Of a DNA stretch of 64,000 nt, positions 44,977 through 56,025 are shown piece after piece. Every line of letters begins with the position of its first letter. Position 1 is the stretch's first letter. A model generated the notes under the pieces. The model was not told where the DNA came from, ran no database searches, and saw only the letters and a list, made by a program, of their open reading frames with translations. The position numbers and the translations under genes were made by a program. The stretch comes from Thioploca sp. (lineage in GTDB: Bacteria; Pseudomonadota; Gammaproteobacteria; Beggiatoales; Beggiatoaceae), in the NCBI GenBank assembly GCA_012032555.1, contig JAAUSR010000018.1, forward strand, positions 16,737 to 80,736, read 5' to 3'.

Positions 44977-46353
44977 ATGAAAGAAAAAGAATACCGTATG
45001 ACGACAGCAGTACGTGATGCCTTATTATTTTTGCAGGGCATTCCAGATGTGGCACTGGGAGACCGGGTATTAGTACGCGATCATTATGGTAATCAACGCA
45101 ATGGCCAAGTCATCCAAACCAGCAAAGACACTGTTCTGATTCAAATTTTTGAAGGTACTCGCGATCTAGACATAGAACACACCTGGGTACGATTTTTAGG
45201 CGAACCTTTTGAAATACCGCTTTCTCCCGATTTACTTGGACGAATATTTAGCGGCATTGGGCTTCCTCGGGATGGTCGACCACCCATTATTTCGAATCTG
45301 CAACGTAACGTTAACGGTTCTTCGGTTAATCCAGCCGCACGGGCTTATCCCAGCGAATTTATTCAAACCGGGGTTTCAACGATAGATGGTCTCAATTCGT
45401 TAGTTAGAGGCCAAAAATTGCCAATTTTTTCTGGTTCCGGATTACCGCATAATCGCTTAGCTGCCCAAATTGTGCGGCAGGCGAAATTACCCGGCCAAGA
45501 GTCACAATTTGCTATCGTGTTCGCAGCGATGGGCGTTTCCTATACCGATGCCCGTTTTTTTCAAGAAGAATTTGAATCGAGTGGCGTATTAAACAATGTC
45601 GTTATGTTTATTAATCATGCAGACGATCCGCCCATGGAACGGTTAATTTTACCGCGTACCGCTTTGACTGTTGCAGAATATCTCGCTTATGACTTAGACC
45701 TACATGTGTTAGTTATCTTGACAGACATGACTCACTACGCGGAAGCTTTGCGCGAAATTGCCACCGCTAAAGGCGATGTCCCCGCCCGTAAAGGTTACCC
45801 CGGCTATTTATATTCAGATTTAGCTGAAATTTACGAACGGGCTGGGCGAATCAAAAATCGACATGGTTCTATTACGATGATTCCCGTGGTAAGCATGCCT
45901 AGCGATGATATTACCCATCCGATCCCCGATTTAACGGGTTACATTACCGAAGGGCAAATTGTGTTAAGTCGAGAGCTACACAATCAGGGAATTTATCCAC
46001 CAGTGAATATCCCTCCTTCGTTATCCCGCTTAATGAAAGACGGTATTGGTAAAGATCACACTCGTGACGATCATGGTCGGGTGGCTAATCAAGTTTATGC
46101 GGCTTATGCACGTGCCTTAGAAGTGCGTAACTTAGCTTCAATTATTGGTGCTGAAGAACTATCTGAACGTGATCAAGGTTATTTAAAATTTGCTGAGGCT
46201 TTTGAAAAACGTTTCGTCGGTCAAGGTGAAACAATAGATCACAGTATTGAAGAAACGTTAAATTTAGCTTGGGAACTCTTATCTATTTTACCGCCAGAAG
46301 CTTTAACACGGGTAAGTGATGCGGATATTGCCAAATATTATCTAGAACTTTAG
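44977..46353 (+). CDS. atpB: V-type ATPase/ATP synthase subunit B (orphan)
   Basis: A 458-residue B subunit of a V/A-type rotary ATPase: FEGTRDLDIEHTWVRFLGEP, LLGRIFSGIGLPRDGRP, EFIQTGVSTIDGLNSLVRGQ, and KLPIFSGSGLPHNRLAAQI, which lacks the P-loop GKT as expected for the non-catalytic B subunit. The C-terminus has SRLMKDGIGKDHTRDDHGRV. The length is normal. The genes for A, C, D, E, I and K subunits are absent on both sides, so it is isolated here. In Beggiatoaceae, V-type ATPases have been proposed to energise the vacuole membrane. An orphan B gene may be a paralogue that joins a complex encoded elsewhere. Confidence 0.92.
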   Translation: MKEKEYRMTTAVRDALLFLQGIPDVALGDRVLVRDHYGNQRNGQVIQTSKDTVLIQIFEGTRDLDIEHTWVRFLGEPFEIPLSPDLLGRIFSGIGLPRDGRPPIISNLQRNVNGSSVNPAARAYPSEFIQTGVSTIDGLNSLVRGQKLPIFSGSGLPHNRLAAQIVRQAKLPGQESQFAIVFAAMGVSYTDARFFQEEFESSGVLNNVVMFINHADDPPMERLILPRTALTVAEYLAYDLDLHVLVILTDMTHYAEALREIATAKGDVPARKGYPGYLYSDLAEIYERAGRIKNRHGSITMIPVVSMPSDDITHPIPDLTGYITEGQIVLSRELHNQGIYPPVNIPPSLSRLMKDGIGKDHTRDDHGRVANQVYAAYARALEVRNLASIIGAEELSERDQGYLKFAEAFEKRFVGQGETIDHSIEETLNLAWELLSILPPEALTRVSDADIAKYYLEL

Positions 46354-46530
46354 ACTGTGTCAGCCGGGTATTAGTGAAGAATTTTTGTCGCTTGGTTTAG
46401 CGTAGCGTAACCCAACGTTTTATGGAACAACAATCCGGTGAAAATGACGAACCCTTATAAAGTTATTGGTACGTTGTTAACGTATCCTACCCTATATTTG
46501 AATAACTCATGTTGCGGGAGTATAAATAAA

Positions 46531-46551
46531 AAAGGGACCTTTTGTCCCTTT
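46531..46551 (-). terminator. Rho-independent terminator after pnp
   Basis: AAAGGGAC-CTTTT-GTCCCTTT forms an 8-bp stem. On the minus strand it is followed by a T-rich run (TTTTTTATTTATA), the classical intrinsic terminator, 33 bases past the pnp stop. Confidence 0.85.
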
Positions 46552-46583
46552 CTTGACCGCTGTTTTAATTGTAAAATTGAGCT

Positions 46584-48668
46584 TTAATTATTAACTGCCT
46601 TCATACTTAAGCGAATTCGCCCTTGTTTGTCTATTTCCAGTACTTTAACTTGGACAGTTTCCCCTTCTTTTAATTTATCAGTGACTTTTTCAACGCGTTC
46701 CTCTGAAATTTGAGAAATATGAACTAAGCCATCTCTTCCTGGGGGAATTGTCACAAAAGCACCAAAGTCCATTAATTTAACCACTTTACCTTCGTAAACT
46801 CTACCCACTTCGATATCCGAGGTAATTAATTCAATTTGGCGACGTGCTTCTTGTCCAGCCATTAAATCTACCGAAGCAATCTTCACGACACCATCATCAC
46901 TAATATCGATGGTGGCACCGGTATCTTCAGTAATGGCACGAATGGTTGTACCACCTTTACCAATCACTTCACGAATCTTATCGGGTTTAATCTGAAAGCT
47001 AATGATACGTGGTGCATGTTTTGACATTTCACTACGCGGTTTATCAAGTGCTTCATACATGATACTTAAGATGTGTAAGCGACCGGCTTTGGCTTGTTCT
47101 AGAGCTACTGCCATAATTTCACGGGTAATGCCATCAATTTTAATATCCATTTGTAAAGCAGTGACACCTTTGGTTGTCCCCGCCACTTTAAAGTCCATGT
47201 CACCTAAATGGTCCTCATCACCCATAATATCTGATAAGATGACAAACTGCTCGCCTTCTTTAATGAGTCCCATGGCAATGCCTGCTACTGGCGCTTTGAT
47301 TGGTACACCGGCATCCATCAAGGCGAGACTGGAACCACAAACTGTTGCCATCGAACTCGAACCATTTGATTCAGTAATTTCGGCTACTAAACGGATCGAA
47401 TAAGGAAATTCTTGAATACCCGGCATGACGGCTTGCATGCCACGCCTTGCTAAGCGTCCATGACCGATTTCACGCCGTTTAGGTGTTCCTACGCGCCCAA
47501 TTTCCCCCACACAGTATGGCAAGAAATTGTAATGCAACATGAAACCATCTTTATATTCTCCTTCCAAAGCATCAATAATTTGGGCATCACGTTCCGTACC
47601 AAGAGTGGTTACCACCAGTGCTTGGGTTTCACCACGCGTGAATAAAGCGGATCCATGTGTTCTAGGCAATAACCCTGTACGAATAGTAATAGGACGTACC
47701 GCACGGCTATCACGACGATCAATACGCGGTTTACCGGTAATAATATTACTGCGTACAATCTGTTTTTCTTGTTCTTCTATCGCACTCAGGATCTGCTCAG
47801 CAGTCCATTGTGGCGATTCTACGCTAGTTAGTTGCGCTATTACTTCTTGGCGAATGCTGGCTAAACAGTCACGACGTGCTAACTTATCGTAAATTTGATA
47901 AGCTTCACGTAATTTTGACGTAGCCAATGAAGCAATTTGCTGATTAAGCTGGTTATCTACCAATTTAGGTTGCCAATCCCATGGGGTTGCGGTTGCTATT
48001 ATAGCTAATTCTTGAATAGCTTTAATAACTATTTGCATTTGGTTATGTCCAAATAACACTGCACCTAACATGATTTCTTCGCTTAACTCTTTGGCTTCTG
48101 ATTCTACCATCAGCACTGCTGAGGAGGTACCAGCCACAACCAGATCTAAAGTTGAATGATTAAGTTGTTTCAGAGTAGGATTAAGCACATATTCATTATC
48201 AATATAACCTACTCGTGCTGCGCCTAAAGGACCATTAAAGGGTATCCCAGAAATAGCTAAAGCCGCAGAAGAGCCAATCAAAGCGGGAATATCCGGATCA
48301 ATTTCTGGGTCCAAAGACATGACAGTTGCAATGATTTGGACTTCGTGGTTAAACCCATCCGGAAATAAGGGACGTAATGGGCGGTCGATTAATCGGGAAG
48401 TTAAAGTTTCTTTTTCGGTGGGTCGTCCTTCGCGTTTGGAAAAACTGCCTGGGATTCGACCAGCCGCATAGGAACGTTCCTGGTAATCAACTGTCAAAGG
48501 AAAAAAATCTCTTTCTGGATGAAGTTCATTAGTTCCAACGACCGTCACCAGCACGATGGTATCCCCCATACTGACCATGACAGCGCCCGAAGCTTGTCGC
48601 GCTATTTCACCGGTTTCAAGAGTGAGGCTATGTTGACCATATTGCAATGTTTTTTTATACAGGGTCAT
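46584..48668 (-). CDS. pnp: Polynucleotide phosphorylase
   Basis: PNPase degrades RNA 3' to 5' by phosphorolysis and is part of the degradosome. The 694-residue length is normal. Two RNase PH domains are seen ([36 protein letters not shown]), then a KH domain ([20 protein letters not shown]) and an S1 domain ([20 protein letters not shown]) at the C-terminus. It is the last gene of the rimP-to-pnp operon. It is separated from rpsO by an unusually long 188-bp gap filled with TAACTGA repeats that would fold in the mRNA leader and could affect its expression. Confidence 0.98.
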   Translation of the reverse strand: MTLYKKTLQYGQHSLTLETGEIARQASGAVMVSMGDTIVLVTVVGTNELHPERDFFPLTVDYQERSYAAGRIPGSFSKREGRPTEKETLTSRLIDRPLRPLFPDGFNHEVQIIATVMSLDPEIDPDIPALIGSSAALAISGIPFNGPLGAARVGYIDNEYVLNPTLKQLNHSTLDLVVAGTSSAVLMVESEAKELSEEIMLGAVLFGHNQMQIVIKAIQELAIIATATPWDWQPKLVDNQLNQQIASLATSKLREAYQIYDKLARRDCLASIRQEVIAQLTSVESPQWTAEQILSAIEEQEKQIVRSNIITGKPRIDRRDSRAVRPITIRTGLLPRTHGSALFTRGETQALVVTTLGTERDAQIIDALEGEYKDGFMLHYNFLPYCVGEIGRVGTPKRREIGHGRLARRGMQAVMPGIQEFPYSIRLVAEITESNGSSSMATVCGSSLALMDAGVPIKAPVAGIAMGLIKEGEQFVILSDIMGDEDHLGDMDFKVAGTTKGVTALQMDIKIDGITREIMAVALEQAKAGRLHILSIMYEALDKPRSEMSKHAPRIISFQIKPDKIREVIGKGGTTIRAITEDTGATIDISDDGVVKIASVDLMAGQEARRQIELITSDIEVGRVYEGKVVKLMDFGAFVTIPPGRDGLVHISQISEERVEKVTDKLKEGETVQVKVLEIDKQGRIRLSMKAVNN

Positions 48669-48679
48669 ATCTTTCGTTA

Positions 48680-48850
48680 TTCAGTTATCAGTGAACAGTT
48701 ATCAGCGAACAGTTATCAGTGAACAGTTATCAGTGAACAGTTATCAGTGGACAGTTATCAGTGAACAGCGAGCAATTAACAATGATAACTAACAACTGAT
48801 AACTGATAACTGATAACTGACAACTGATAACTGATAACTGATAACTGACA
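48680..48850. repeat. TAACTGA/TCAGTTA heptamer array between rpsO and pnp
   Basis: The left half repeats CAGTTATCAGTGAA with small variations, and the right half carries TAACTGA heptamers in direct orientation. The halves are complementary and could form one long imperfect hairpin. TAACTGA direct repeats in intergenic regions have been described in marine Beggiatoaceae. It fills nearly the whole gap. Confidence 0.85.
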
Positions 48851-48856
48851 ACGGAA

Positions 48857-49126
48857 TTAGTGGCGTAATCCTAACTTACTAATTAAATTTTGATATCGTT
48901 CTCTATCGGTTCTTTTCAGGTAATCAAGTAACTTGCGTCGCTGGTTAACCATTTTAATCAAACCACGCCGAGATAAATGATCTTTTTTATGGATTTTAAA
49001 ATGATCGGCTAGCCCACTAATATTAGCGGTTAGCAAAGCGACTTGTACCTCCGTTGAACCGGTGTCATTGGAAGTGTGTTGATATTCTTTAATTATTTGT
49101 ACTTTAGTTTCTGAGTTTAACGACAT
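48857..49126 (-). CDS. rpsO: 30S ribosomal protein S15
   Basis: An 89-residue S15: [70 protein letters not shown]. It binds 16S rRNA in the small subunit platform. The start is the ATG giving MSLNSE, with AAGGAAC upstream; an ATG at 49147 is out of place. It stands in the standard order truB-rpsO-pnp. Confidence 0.98.
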   Translation of the reverse strand: MSLNSETKVQIIKEYQHTSNDTGSTEVQVALLTANISGLADHFKIHKKDHLSRRGLIKMVNQRRKLLDYLKRTDRERYQNLISKLGLRH

Positions 49127-49212
49127 GTTATGTTCCTTACACCACATAAAAGGGATAAATTAAATTATTTTAACAGAATTAAGAATAAATTAAGAATAAC
49201 TTATTTGAATAA

Positions 49213-50142
49213 TTATAAATTAATGAGCCGTCGTGGTGCTACACGACCATCATCTAATATTTGACCAATTCCTAGAAATTGGTTCCATTGAGTCATCACT
49301 GCGTGATCTGGAGTAACAACCAGTTTGACCCAACCTTGAGTAGGTGCATGAGCTACCTGTATTGCTTGACCTTGACGCAAGTAATGAGCAAGTTCTTGAG
49401 TTAAAGTAACCGTTGGCCAATGTGAGAGTAGCGTGTGCATGGGCAGGAGCAATTGATCTAAGTGTTCCCAATCTTGTTGAGCAGCTTGTTCTAGCGTATT
49501 GAAATCAACCATCTCTCGATGGTCGCCCACACTAAGACGATGTAAGGTACTTATGTGGGCACCACAACCCAGCGCCTCACCGATATCCTCCGCTAAAGTA
49601 CGAACATAAGTTCCTTTAGAGCAGTGGATCTCTATAACGAGATGTTGGTCAATCCAGCGTTTAACGATGAGATCATAAATCATAATTGCACGAGCTTGAC
49701 GTGGTATGGTCTTACCTTGACGTGCCCATTTATACAGTGCTTTACCTTGATGTTTCAAAGCGGAATACATCGGTGGAATTTGTGAAATAGTACCAATAAA
49801 CGATTGAGTAACATCATCAATCTGTTTACGGTTCAATTGGGCTATTGAGCGGGTTTGCAATATTTCTCCTTGAGCATCCCCAGTCGTGGTAGTGACCCCT
49901 AAAGTGCACTCAGCTTGATAACGTTTATCGGCTTCTAACAGAAAGCGAGATAATTTAGTTGCTTCTCCAAAACAAATAGGCAATAAGCCACTAGCCAAAT
50001 TATCTAAACTGCCAGTATGTCCGGCTTTACCCGCTTGAAACAAACGTTTAGCCTGTTGTAAAGCAGTGTTAGAACTGATACCAGTCGGTTTGTTTAGTAA
50101 TAAAATGCCATGAACATCACGACCATTTTTTCGTTTTACCAT
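49213..50142 (-). CDS. truB: tRNA pseudouridine(55) synthase TruB
   Basis: TruB makes pseudouridine 55 in the T-loop of tRNAs. Residues seen are GILLLNKPTGISSN, the catalytic aspartate in HTGSLDNLASGLLPIC, YQAECTLGVTTTTGDAQGE, and the C-terminal SKGTYVRTLAEDIG RNA-binding motif. At 309 residues it has the usual bacterial length including a PUA-like C-terminal part. It follows rbfA with 62 bases between. Confidence 0.96.
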   Translation of the reverse strand: MVKRKNGRDVHGILLLNKPTGISSNTALQQAKRLFQAGKAGHTGSLDNLASGLLPICFGEATKLSRFLLEADKRYQAECTLGVTTTTGDAQGEILQTRSIAQLNRKQIDDVTQSFIGTISQIPPMYSALKHQGKALYKWARQGKTIPRQARAIMIYDLIVKRWIDQHLVIEIHCSKGTYVRTLAEDIGEALGCGAHISTLHRLSVGDHREMVDFNTLEQAAQQDWEHLDQLLLPMHTLLSHWPTVTLTQELAHYLRQGQAIQVAHAPTQGWVKLVVTPDHAVMTQWNQFLGIGQILDDGRVAPRRLINL

Positions 50143-50204
50143 AATGCAGTGATCAAAAAATCTTTTCGGGCGGTATTCAAAAAATAATTAAGTTAATTCG
50201 TCGG

Positions 50205-50567
50205 TTATGAATTCTGATTATCAGACTTGATAGAATCAATGAGGGCCAATAACCGATTACCGGTTTCAAGCGAACTATCATAAACAAACTGTAGACGTGG
50301 TGTCGTTCGGAGCGTAAGACGTTGCGCTAAATGATGTCGCAATAATCCAGCGGCATCATTTAAAGATTGCACGGTTTTTTCAGTGGAAGTATTACTTTCC
50401 AGAATCGTTATATAAACTCGCGCTTCTTTTAAATCCGGACTTATTTCTACTTCAGAAATTGTAATTAACCCTAAGTGAGAATCACCCATTTCTCGCTGAA
50501 TAAGGTAAGCTAATTCTCGTTGAATAAGCTCTCTCACGCGTTGAGTGCGACTAAATTCTTTCGGCAT
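50205..50567 (-). CDS. rbfA: Ribosome-binding factor A
   Basis: A 120-residue KH-type 30S maturation factor: RTQRVRELIQRELAYLIQRE at the N-terminus, ITISEVEISPDLKEARVYIT, and the C-terminal LRTTPRLQFVYDSSLETGNR. It helps 16S 5'-end maturation and cold adaptation. It sits in the operon between infB and truB. Confidence 0.96.
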   Translation of the reverse strand: MPKEFSRTQRVRELIQRELAYLIQREMGDSHLGLITISEVEISPDLKEARVYITILESNTSTEKTVQSLNDAAGLLRHHLAQRLTLRTTPRLQFVYDSSLETGNRLLALIDSIKSDNQNS

Positions 50568-50633
50568 AAATTTACCTCCGATTTTGGAGTTAACTCTGGG
50601 GTGAATAGATTTTTCTCCAAAAAAAATTAATTA

Positions 50634-53600
50634 TCATAGCGTTCTAGCTATGGTTGTCTTCTCATAGACTTCAATTTGATCACTAATTTTAACGTCATTG
50701 TAATTTTTTACGCCAATACCACATTCCATTCCCGCTTTAACTTCGGTAACATCATCTTTAAATCGGCGTAATGATTCCAGTTCACCTTCAAAAATAACGA
50801 CATTATCTCGCAAGATCCGAATAGGATTATTACGTTTTACCACCCCGTCAACAACTAAGCAGCCGGCAACCGCACCAAATTTAGGTGAACGAAATACTTC
50901 ACGTACTTCGGCTAAACCAATAATTTCTTCTTTAACTTCCGGTTTAAGTAAGCCGGTGATAGCTTTCTTAACTTCATCTATCGCTTCGTAAATAATACCG
51001 TAATAATGTAAGTCAACTTCTTCTTCATTAATCAAACGCTTAGCACTGGTGTCCGCACGCACATTAAAACCAATTAAAATCGCTCCTGAAGCCACAGCAA
51101 GATTAACATCAGATTCATTAATACCGCCGACACCGCTGGCAATCATGTTAACCTTAACTTCTTGATTAGAAAGTTTAACTAAAGCATCACTTAAGGCTTC
51201 AACGGAACCATTAACATCCGCTTTAAGCACGATATTAAGCATGTTAATATGGCCCGCTTGCATTTGTGAAAACATGTTTTCTAGCTTGGCCGCTTGTTGG
51301 CGAGCTAATTTGATTTCACGGTATTTACCTTGCCGAAATAGGGCAATTTCTCTCGCTTTACGTTCATCAGCCACGACAACAGCTTCATCACCGGCACTCG
51401 GTGCGCCAGATAATCCTAATACTTCAACGGGGATAGAAGGGCCAGCTGAATCAATAAAATTCCCTTTTTCATCCAATAGTGCCCGGACACGACCAAACTG
51501 TTGCCCAGCTAAGAGAATGTCGCCTTTGCGTAGCGTTCCACTTTGGACCAACATTGTTGCTAGAGCACCTCTGCTTTTATCTAAGCTTGATTCAATGATG
51601 ACACCGGTTGCTCGGCCTTTAACCACTGTAGTCAATTCAAGTACTTCTGCTTGTAATAAAATCGCTTCGAGTAATTCATTAATACCCTGACCCGTTTTTG
51701 CTGATACCGGGACGAACATGGTTTCACCACCCCATTCTTCAGGGATGACTCCTTGAGTAACGAGTTCTTGTTTAACTCGATCTAAATCAGCTTGAGGTTT
51801 ATCGATTTTATTAATAGCCACGACTATCGGTACATGAGCGGCTTTAGCATGTTGAACGGCTTCAATGGTTTGTGGCATCACGCCATCATCAGCGGCAATC
51901 ACTAACACCACAATATCTGTCGCTTTAGCACCCCTAGCTCGCATCGCGGTAAATGCCGCATGTCCTGGTGTATCTAAAAAACAGATAGTTCCTTTGGGCG
52001 TATCAACGTGGTAGGCACCAATATGTTGGGTAATTCCACCCGCTTCACCATCAGCAACACGGGTAACTCGAATATAATCCAGTAGAGAAGTTTTACCGTG
52101 ATCAACATGACCCATAATGGTTACTACGGGTGCTCTAGCTACTTTTTCACCGACGAGTTTACCACTTTCGGCGAGTTCCTCCTCAATCGCATTTTCCTTA
52201 ATAAATTTGGAAACATGACCCATTTCGTCAACTACAATGGCAGCAGTTTCTTGATCAATGACTTGATTAATGGTCACTAAAGTTCCCATTTTCATCATAG
52301 TTTTAATCACTTCAGCCGCTTTAATAGACATTTTTTGTGCTAATTCTGCCACGGTAAGCGTTTCTGGTAAAATTACTTCACGCACCATAGGAGTGGTTGG
52401 TTTAGTAAAGGCACCATGTTGAGGTTCTCTTGGTTTAGCTACCAGTTTCTTTTTCTTCTTCGTTTTTTTAAGAAGTGATTCTTCATCCTGATAAGGTTCT
52501 TGTCGCTCATGTTTGCGGGATTTACTCACAGTCTCTTTATTGACAGAAGACTTATCATGGCGTTTTTTAGCACTTTCTTTGGCTAAGTTTCCATTCCGTT
52601 GAGTCGGTTTCTTGGCTGATGATTTAGGAGTAGCTTTAGCTGTTTTATTATCTTGAAAATCAAGATTGATATTTTCTTCAACCACAACCGAATGAACCGG
52701 TTTTCTTTTAAGATCAGTCTGTTGATTTTTATAATCCGCAACTTGATGTTCAGAATGAGTGGGTTGATGTTTAAAATCGGTTGGTTGACGTCTAGAATCC
52801 GTGGGCTGACGTTTAAAATCAGTTGATTGACGTCTAGCATCCGTGGGCTGACGTTTAAAATCGGTTGATTGACGTCTAGCATCAGTCGATTGACGCTTAG
52901 AATCAGTCGGTTGATGTTTAGAATCGCTCGCTTGACGTTTATGATTTACCTCAGTGTATCTCGGTGTCGTTTCAGGGGTTGTCGTTTTAGTAACTGAGGT
53001 TGCCTTTTTATGCGTTGTTTCTACTGGAGAAACAACGGTGGCAACCGCAGGTTGTGGTACCGATTTGGAGGGGGTGGTAGAAAGGTTTTGCGGCTGAGTG
53101 ATTGGCGACTGATGGATAGGTTGAATCTCTTCAACGGCTTCATTGACAGACTTTTGAAGATCAGTTGATGGTTGTTCTGGAAATCGCTCTGGTTCAATAT
53201 TTTCTTTTTCCTGAAGTTGCGTTACTTGAGTATCTGCCAGTAGTTCGATTTCCTTTTGGACACGTTGTTGCGTTTCCGGTTGTTCTGCTTCATATTTAGC
53301 TTGAGCAATTAATTCAACTTCCTCTGGTTGATGGCGAATTTCTTCTTCTATTACCCGTTGAGTTGCTTCAAGTTGTTCACGTTCATTGCTAACCCGGTGG
53401 TTTTCTGGATCGGTAACCGCACCTCGTTTTACATAGGTACGTTTCTTTCTGACTTCAACCGGAACGGTTTTAGCCTTCCCCTGTGAACTCGGTACTTTAA
53501 TTTCACTAAGCGTTTTACGTTTCAGAATAATTTTTTTAGGTGCATTAGAAGTCGTCTGGACTTCAGTTTCTTTGCCATGAAGATGGCGTAAATGAGCTAA

Positions 53601-53738
53601 CAATTGTAATTTTTCCTTATCACTAATATTGTCATCGGCTGTTTTCGGAGACAGCCCGGCGTTACCTAATTGTGCTAATAAACGTTCAATAGGAATCCCC
53701 ACTACGTCAGCAAATTGTTTTATAGTTACTTCAGCCAT
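50634..53738 (-). CDS. infB: Translation initiation factor IF-2 with lineage-specific linker repeats
   Basis: IF-2 (1034 residues) places initiator tRNA on the ribosome with GTP. An N-terminal IF2_N domain ([20 protein letters not shown]) and a second one ([20 protein letters not shown]) flank a charged linker. The G domain has [27 protein letters not shown] and AINKIDKP. The linker contains about ten seven-residue units such as [14 protein letters not shown] in series (about residues 268-340), not found in standard IF-2 proteins I know. A 135-bp TAACTGA-rich gap precedes it after nusA. Confidence 0.97.
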   Translation of the reverse strand: MAEVTIKQFADVVGIPIERLLAQLGNAGLSPKTADDNISDKEKLQLLAHLRHLHGKETEVQTTSNAPKKIILKRKTLSEIKVPSSQGKAKTVPVEVRKKRTYVKRGAVTDPENHRVSNEREQLEATQRVIEEEIRHQPEEVELIAQAKYEAEQPETQQRVQKEIELLADTQVTQLQEKENIEPERFPEQPSTDLQKSVNEAVEEIQPIHQSPITQPQNLSTTPSKSVPQPAVATVVSPVETTHKKATSVTKTTTPETTPRYTEVNHKRQASDSKHQPTDSKRQSTDARRQSTDFKRQPTDARRQSTDFKRQPTDSRRQPTDFKHQPTHSEHQVADYKNQQTDLKRKPVHSVVVEENINLDFQDNKTAKATPKSSAKKPTQRNGNLAKESAKKRHDKSSVNKETVSKSRKHERQEPYQDEESLLKKTKKKKKLVAKPREPQHGAFTKPTTPMVREVILPETLTVAELAQKMSIKAAEVIKTMMKMGTLVTINQVIDQETAAIVVDEMGHVSKFIKENAIEEELAESGKLVGEKVARAPVVTIMGHVDHGKTSLLDYIRVTRVADGEAGGITQHIGAYHVDTPKGTICFLDTPGHAAFTAMRARGAKATDIVVLVIAADDGVMPQTIEAVQHAKAAHVPIVVAINKIDKPQADLDRVKQELVTQGVIPEEWGGETMFVPVSAKTGQGINELLEAILLQAEVLELTTVVKGRATGVIIESSLDKSRGALATMLVQSGTLRKGDILLAGQQFGRVRALLDEKGNFIDSAGPSIPVEVLGLSGAPSAGDEAVVVADERKAREIALFRQGKYREIKLARQQAAKLENMFSQMQAGHINMLNIVLKADVNGSVEALSDALVKLSNQEVKVNMIASGVGGINESDVNLAVASGAILIGFNVRADTSAKRLINEEEVDLHYYGIIYEAIDEVKKAITGLLKPEVKEEIIGLAEVREVFRSPKFGAVAGCLVVDGVVKRNNPIRILRDNVVIFEGELESLRRFKDDVTEVKAGMECGIGVKNYNDVKISDQIEVYEKTTIARTL

Positions 53739-53763
53739 TTTTGGTTACCAAATTTTCTCGCTT

Positions 53764-53870
53764 GTCAGTTATCAGTTATCAGTTATCAGTTATCAGTTAT
53801 CAGTTGTCGATTTGGTTAACAGTTTACTGTTAACTGCTAACTGTTAACTGTTAACTGTTAACTGTTAACG
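53764..53870. repeat. TAACTGA/TCAGTTA and TTAACAG/CTGTTAA arrays between nusA and infB
   Basis: Five head-to-tail TCAGTTA heptamers are followed by repeated AACTGTT units. The two halves are near inverted copies. The array occupies the nusA-infB gap, which is usually very short in gammaproteobacteria. Confidence 0.85.
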
Positions 53871-53873
53871 AAT

Positions 53874-55388
53874 TCATGGTTGCTCATCAACGAACCAAGG
53901 TGCTCGTGCGGCCATAATAAGTTTTCCAGCTTGCACTTTATCTATTCCTTCAAGGGACATCAAATCTTCTACTGATTGCTCAGCTAAATCATCCATATTC
54001 ACAATGCCTTGACTGGCCAAAGCTTGTGCCCATTTTTCGTTCATTCCTTCTAAAGCCAGCAAACTTTCTGCTGGTTGTGGTTCCGCAATAACTGGGTTAT
54101 CGGTATCGATTTTTTCTTCGTTAACAATGGCTCTTGTTAGTAAAGCATCTTTGGCCCGATTACGTAATTCTTTAACAATTTCTTCGTCAAATTCATTAAT
54201 TTGCAACATTTCATTGAGTGGCACATAAGCAATTTCTTCAACACTAGAAAAACCTTCTTGCACGAGAACCGTTGCGACTTCTTCGTCAACTTCTAATTCT
54301 GACATGAATAGTTCCAATACAGCTCGTGCTTCCGCTTCATTTTTTTCTTCTGCTTGTGATTCAGTCATAACATTTAAAGTCCAACCGGTTAATTGACTGG
54401 CTAAGCGCACATTTTGTCCATTACGACCAATGGCTTGCGATAGTTGTTCTTCTCTGACCGCGACATCCATGCTATGGGTATCTTCATCAACCACAATAGA
54501 AACCACTTCTGCCGGGGACATCGCATTCATCACAAACTGAGCCGGATTGTCATCCCATAAAATAATATCCACTCGTTCGCCGGCCAGTTCATTAGAGATA
54601 GCTTGAACTCGAGAGCCTCGCATCCCGACACAAGCACCGACGGGATCAATTCGTAGATCTTTAGGTTTAACAGCAATTTTAGCACGAAGTCCAGGATCAC
54701 GAGCAGCACCCACAATCTCCAATAAATTTTCTCCGATTTCAGGTACTTCCAGAATAAATAATTTAGTCAATAATTCTGGTGCGGTTCGGCTCAAAAATAA
54801 TTGTGGTCCACGCGGTTGCGGACGTATACTGTACAAGTAACCTCGCAACCGATCGCCTGGACGAACGACTTCTCGAGGAATCATATCTTCACGTGGGATA
54901 AGCGCTTCGGCATTACTGCCTAAATCAAGGATAACATTACCACGTTCAATTCGTTTAACAATGCCACTAACCAACTCACCTTCACGATCTTGATAAGCTT
55001 CAACGATCTGCGCCCGTTCAGCCTCGCGAATCTTTTGAACGATGACTTGCTTAGCAGTCTGTGCACCAATGCGGTCAAAACTGACTGATTCGATAGCTTC
55101 TTCAAGAAACTCACCTAACTGAATCGCCGCGTTTTGTGCTTGCGCTTGAGTTAAGTTGATCTGCAACTGAGAGGATTCCAAGCTATGATCTTCTACGACT
55201 TGCCAACGACGAAAGGCTTTGTAATCACCGGTATGCGGATCAATGAAAACCCGTACATCAATTTCATTGTTATAACGTTTTTTGGTGGCACTGGCTAATG
55301 CACATTCTAATGCATTGAAAATAATTTGTTTACTCACACCTTTTTCATTAGACACCACGTCTACTACCAGCAAAATTTCTTTATTCAT
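53874..55388 (-). CDS. nusA: Transcription termination/antitermination factor NusA
   Basis: NusA (504 residues) with an N-terminal RNA polymerase-binding domain ([20 protein letters not shown]), an S1 domain ([20 protein letters not shown]), KH domains ([40 protein letters not shown]) and two C-terminal helix-hairpin-helix acidic repeats ([18 protein letters not shown]). It modulates pausing and termination. The start is the second ATG (MNKEILL); GAGGTGGT lies upstream. It follows rimP. Confidence 0.97.
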   Translation of the reverse strand: MNKEILLVVDVVSNEKGVSKQIIFNALECALASATKKRYNNEIDVRVFIDPHTGDYKAFRRWQVVEDHSLESSQLQINLTQAQAQNAAIQLGEFLEEAIESVSFDRIGAQTAKQVIVQKIREAERAQIVEAYQDREGELVSGIVKRIERGNVILDLGSNAEALIPREDMIPREVVRPGDRLRGYLYSIRPQPRGPQLFLSRTAPELLTKLFILEVPEIGENLLEIVGAARDPGLRAKIAVKPKDLRIDPVGACVGMRGSRVQAISNELAGERVDIILWDDNPAQFVMNAMSPAEVVSIVVDEDTHSMDVAVREEQLSQAIGRNGQNVRLASQLTGWTLNVMTESQAEEKNEAEARAVLELFMSELEVDEEVATVLVQEGFSSVEEIAYVPLNEMLQINEFDEEIVKELRNRAKDALLTRAIVNEEKIDTDNPVIAEPQPAESLLALEGMNEKWAQALASQGIVNMDDLAEQSVEDLMSLEGIDKVQAGKLIMAARAPWFVDEQP

Positions 55389-55457
55389 AGTCACCACCTC
55401 ATTAGATAAAGTGAAGCTTAAAGACCAATACCCTTGAGATTAAATCGATCTCTCTGC

Positions 55458-55910
55458 TTAACTATCAGGCACAAGATGTGCCTTTTCTATTTGTTCATAG
55501 GGTAGGTTATATTCGGTATCCTCTACCATCATCATAATGTTATGACCTTGCACCTGTTGTAATAAACCAGTGAAATTTCTTCGTGTGGCTAAAGGGCGAT
55601 TCAAGCGAACACTAATTTTACAACCGATAAAACGAACAAAATGTTCTAAAGTAAACAAGGGTCGCTCTAAACCGGGTGAAGAAACTTCTAATACATAATG
55701 ACCTGGTATGGGATCTTGGACATCCAATAGGCCACTCACTTGATGGCTAACTTGTTCACAATCTGATAACTGAATTCCGGCAGGGTTGTCAATGTAGACA
55801 CGCACTAACAGGCGATGTCCACCCTGCGAAAGTCGTTCGACACCAACTAATTCATATCCCAGGGCTGTAATAGTTGGCAATAGTAACTTTTGTAATTCTT
55901 TATCCAACAA
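55458..55910 (-). CDS. rimP: Ribosome maturation factor RimP
   Basis: A 150-residue RimP (YhbC) needed for 30S subunit assembly: PTITALGYELVGVERLSQGG, LLVRVYIDNPAGIQLSDCEQ, HYVLEVSSPGLERPLF. It opens the rimP-nusA-infB-rbfA-truB-rpsO-pnp operon. The leader upstream contains a strong intrinsic terminator, described separately. No initiator tRNA gene is present upstream, unlike in Escherichia coli. Confidence 0.96.
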   Translation of the reverse strand: MLDKELQKLLLPTITALGYELVGVERLSQGGHRLLVRVYIDNPAGIQLSDCEQVSHQVSGLLDVQDPIPGHYVLEVSSPGLERPLFTLEHFVRFIGCKISVRLNRPLATRRNFTGLLQQVQGHNIMMMVEDTEYNLPYEQIEKAHLVPDS

Positions 55911-56000
55911 AACGATTTTAGCTCCAATTTGCTTGAATTATTTAACTATAATCGGTTTCAATTCTGGGGTAAAATTTCCCCACTTAATTGCTACTTACAA

Positions 56001-56025
56001 ATAAAAAATGGGCACGAAGCCCACT
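56001..56025 (-). terminator. Intrinsic terminator/attenuator in the rimP operon leader
   Basis: On the minus strand AGTGGGC-TTCGT-GCCCATT gives a 7-bp stem (with one G-U pair) capped by a UUCG-type loop, followed by TTTTTTATTT. It lies about 90 bases upstream of rimP, with no minus-strand gene before it, so it would act in the operon's own leader. Autoregulation of nusA by readthrough is a plausible use. Confidence 0.6.

Noticed and set aside
48680..48850. Possible CRISPR array in the repeated block before pnp
   Set aside because: Units are 7-14 bp without unique spacers and halves are inverted; this is a heptamer repeat, not CRISPR.
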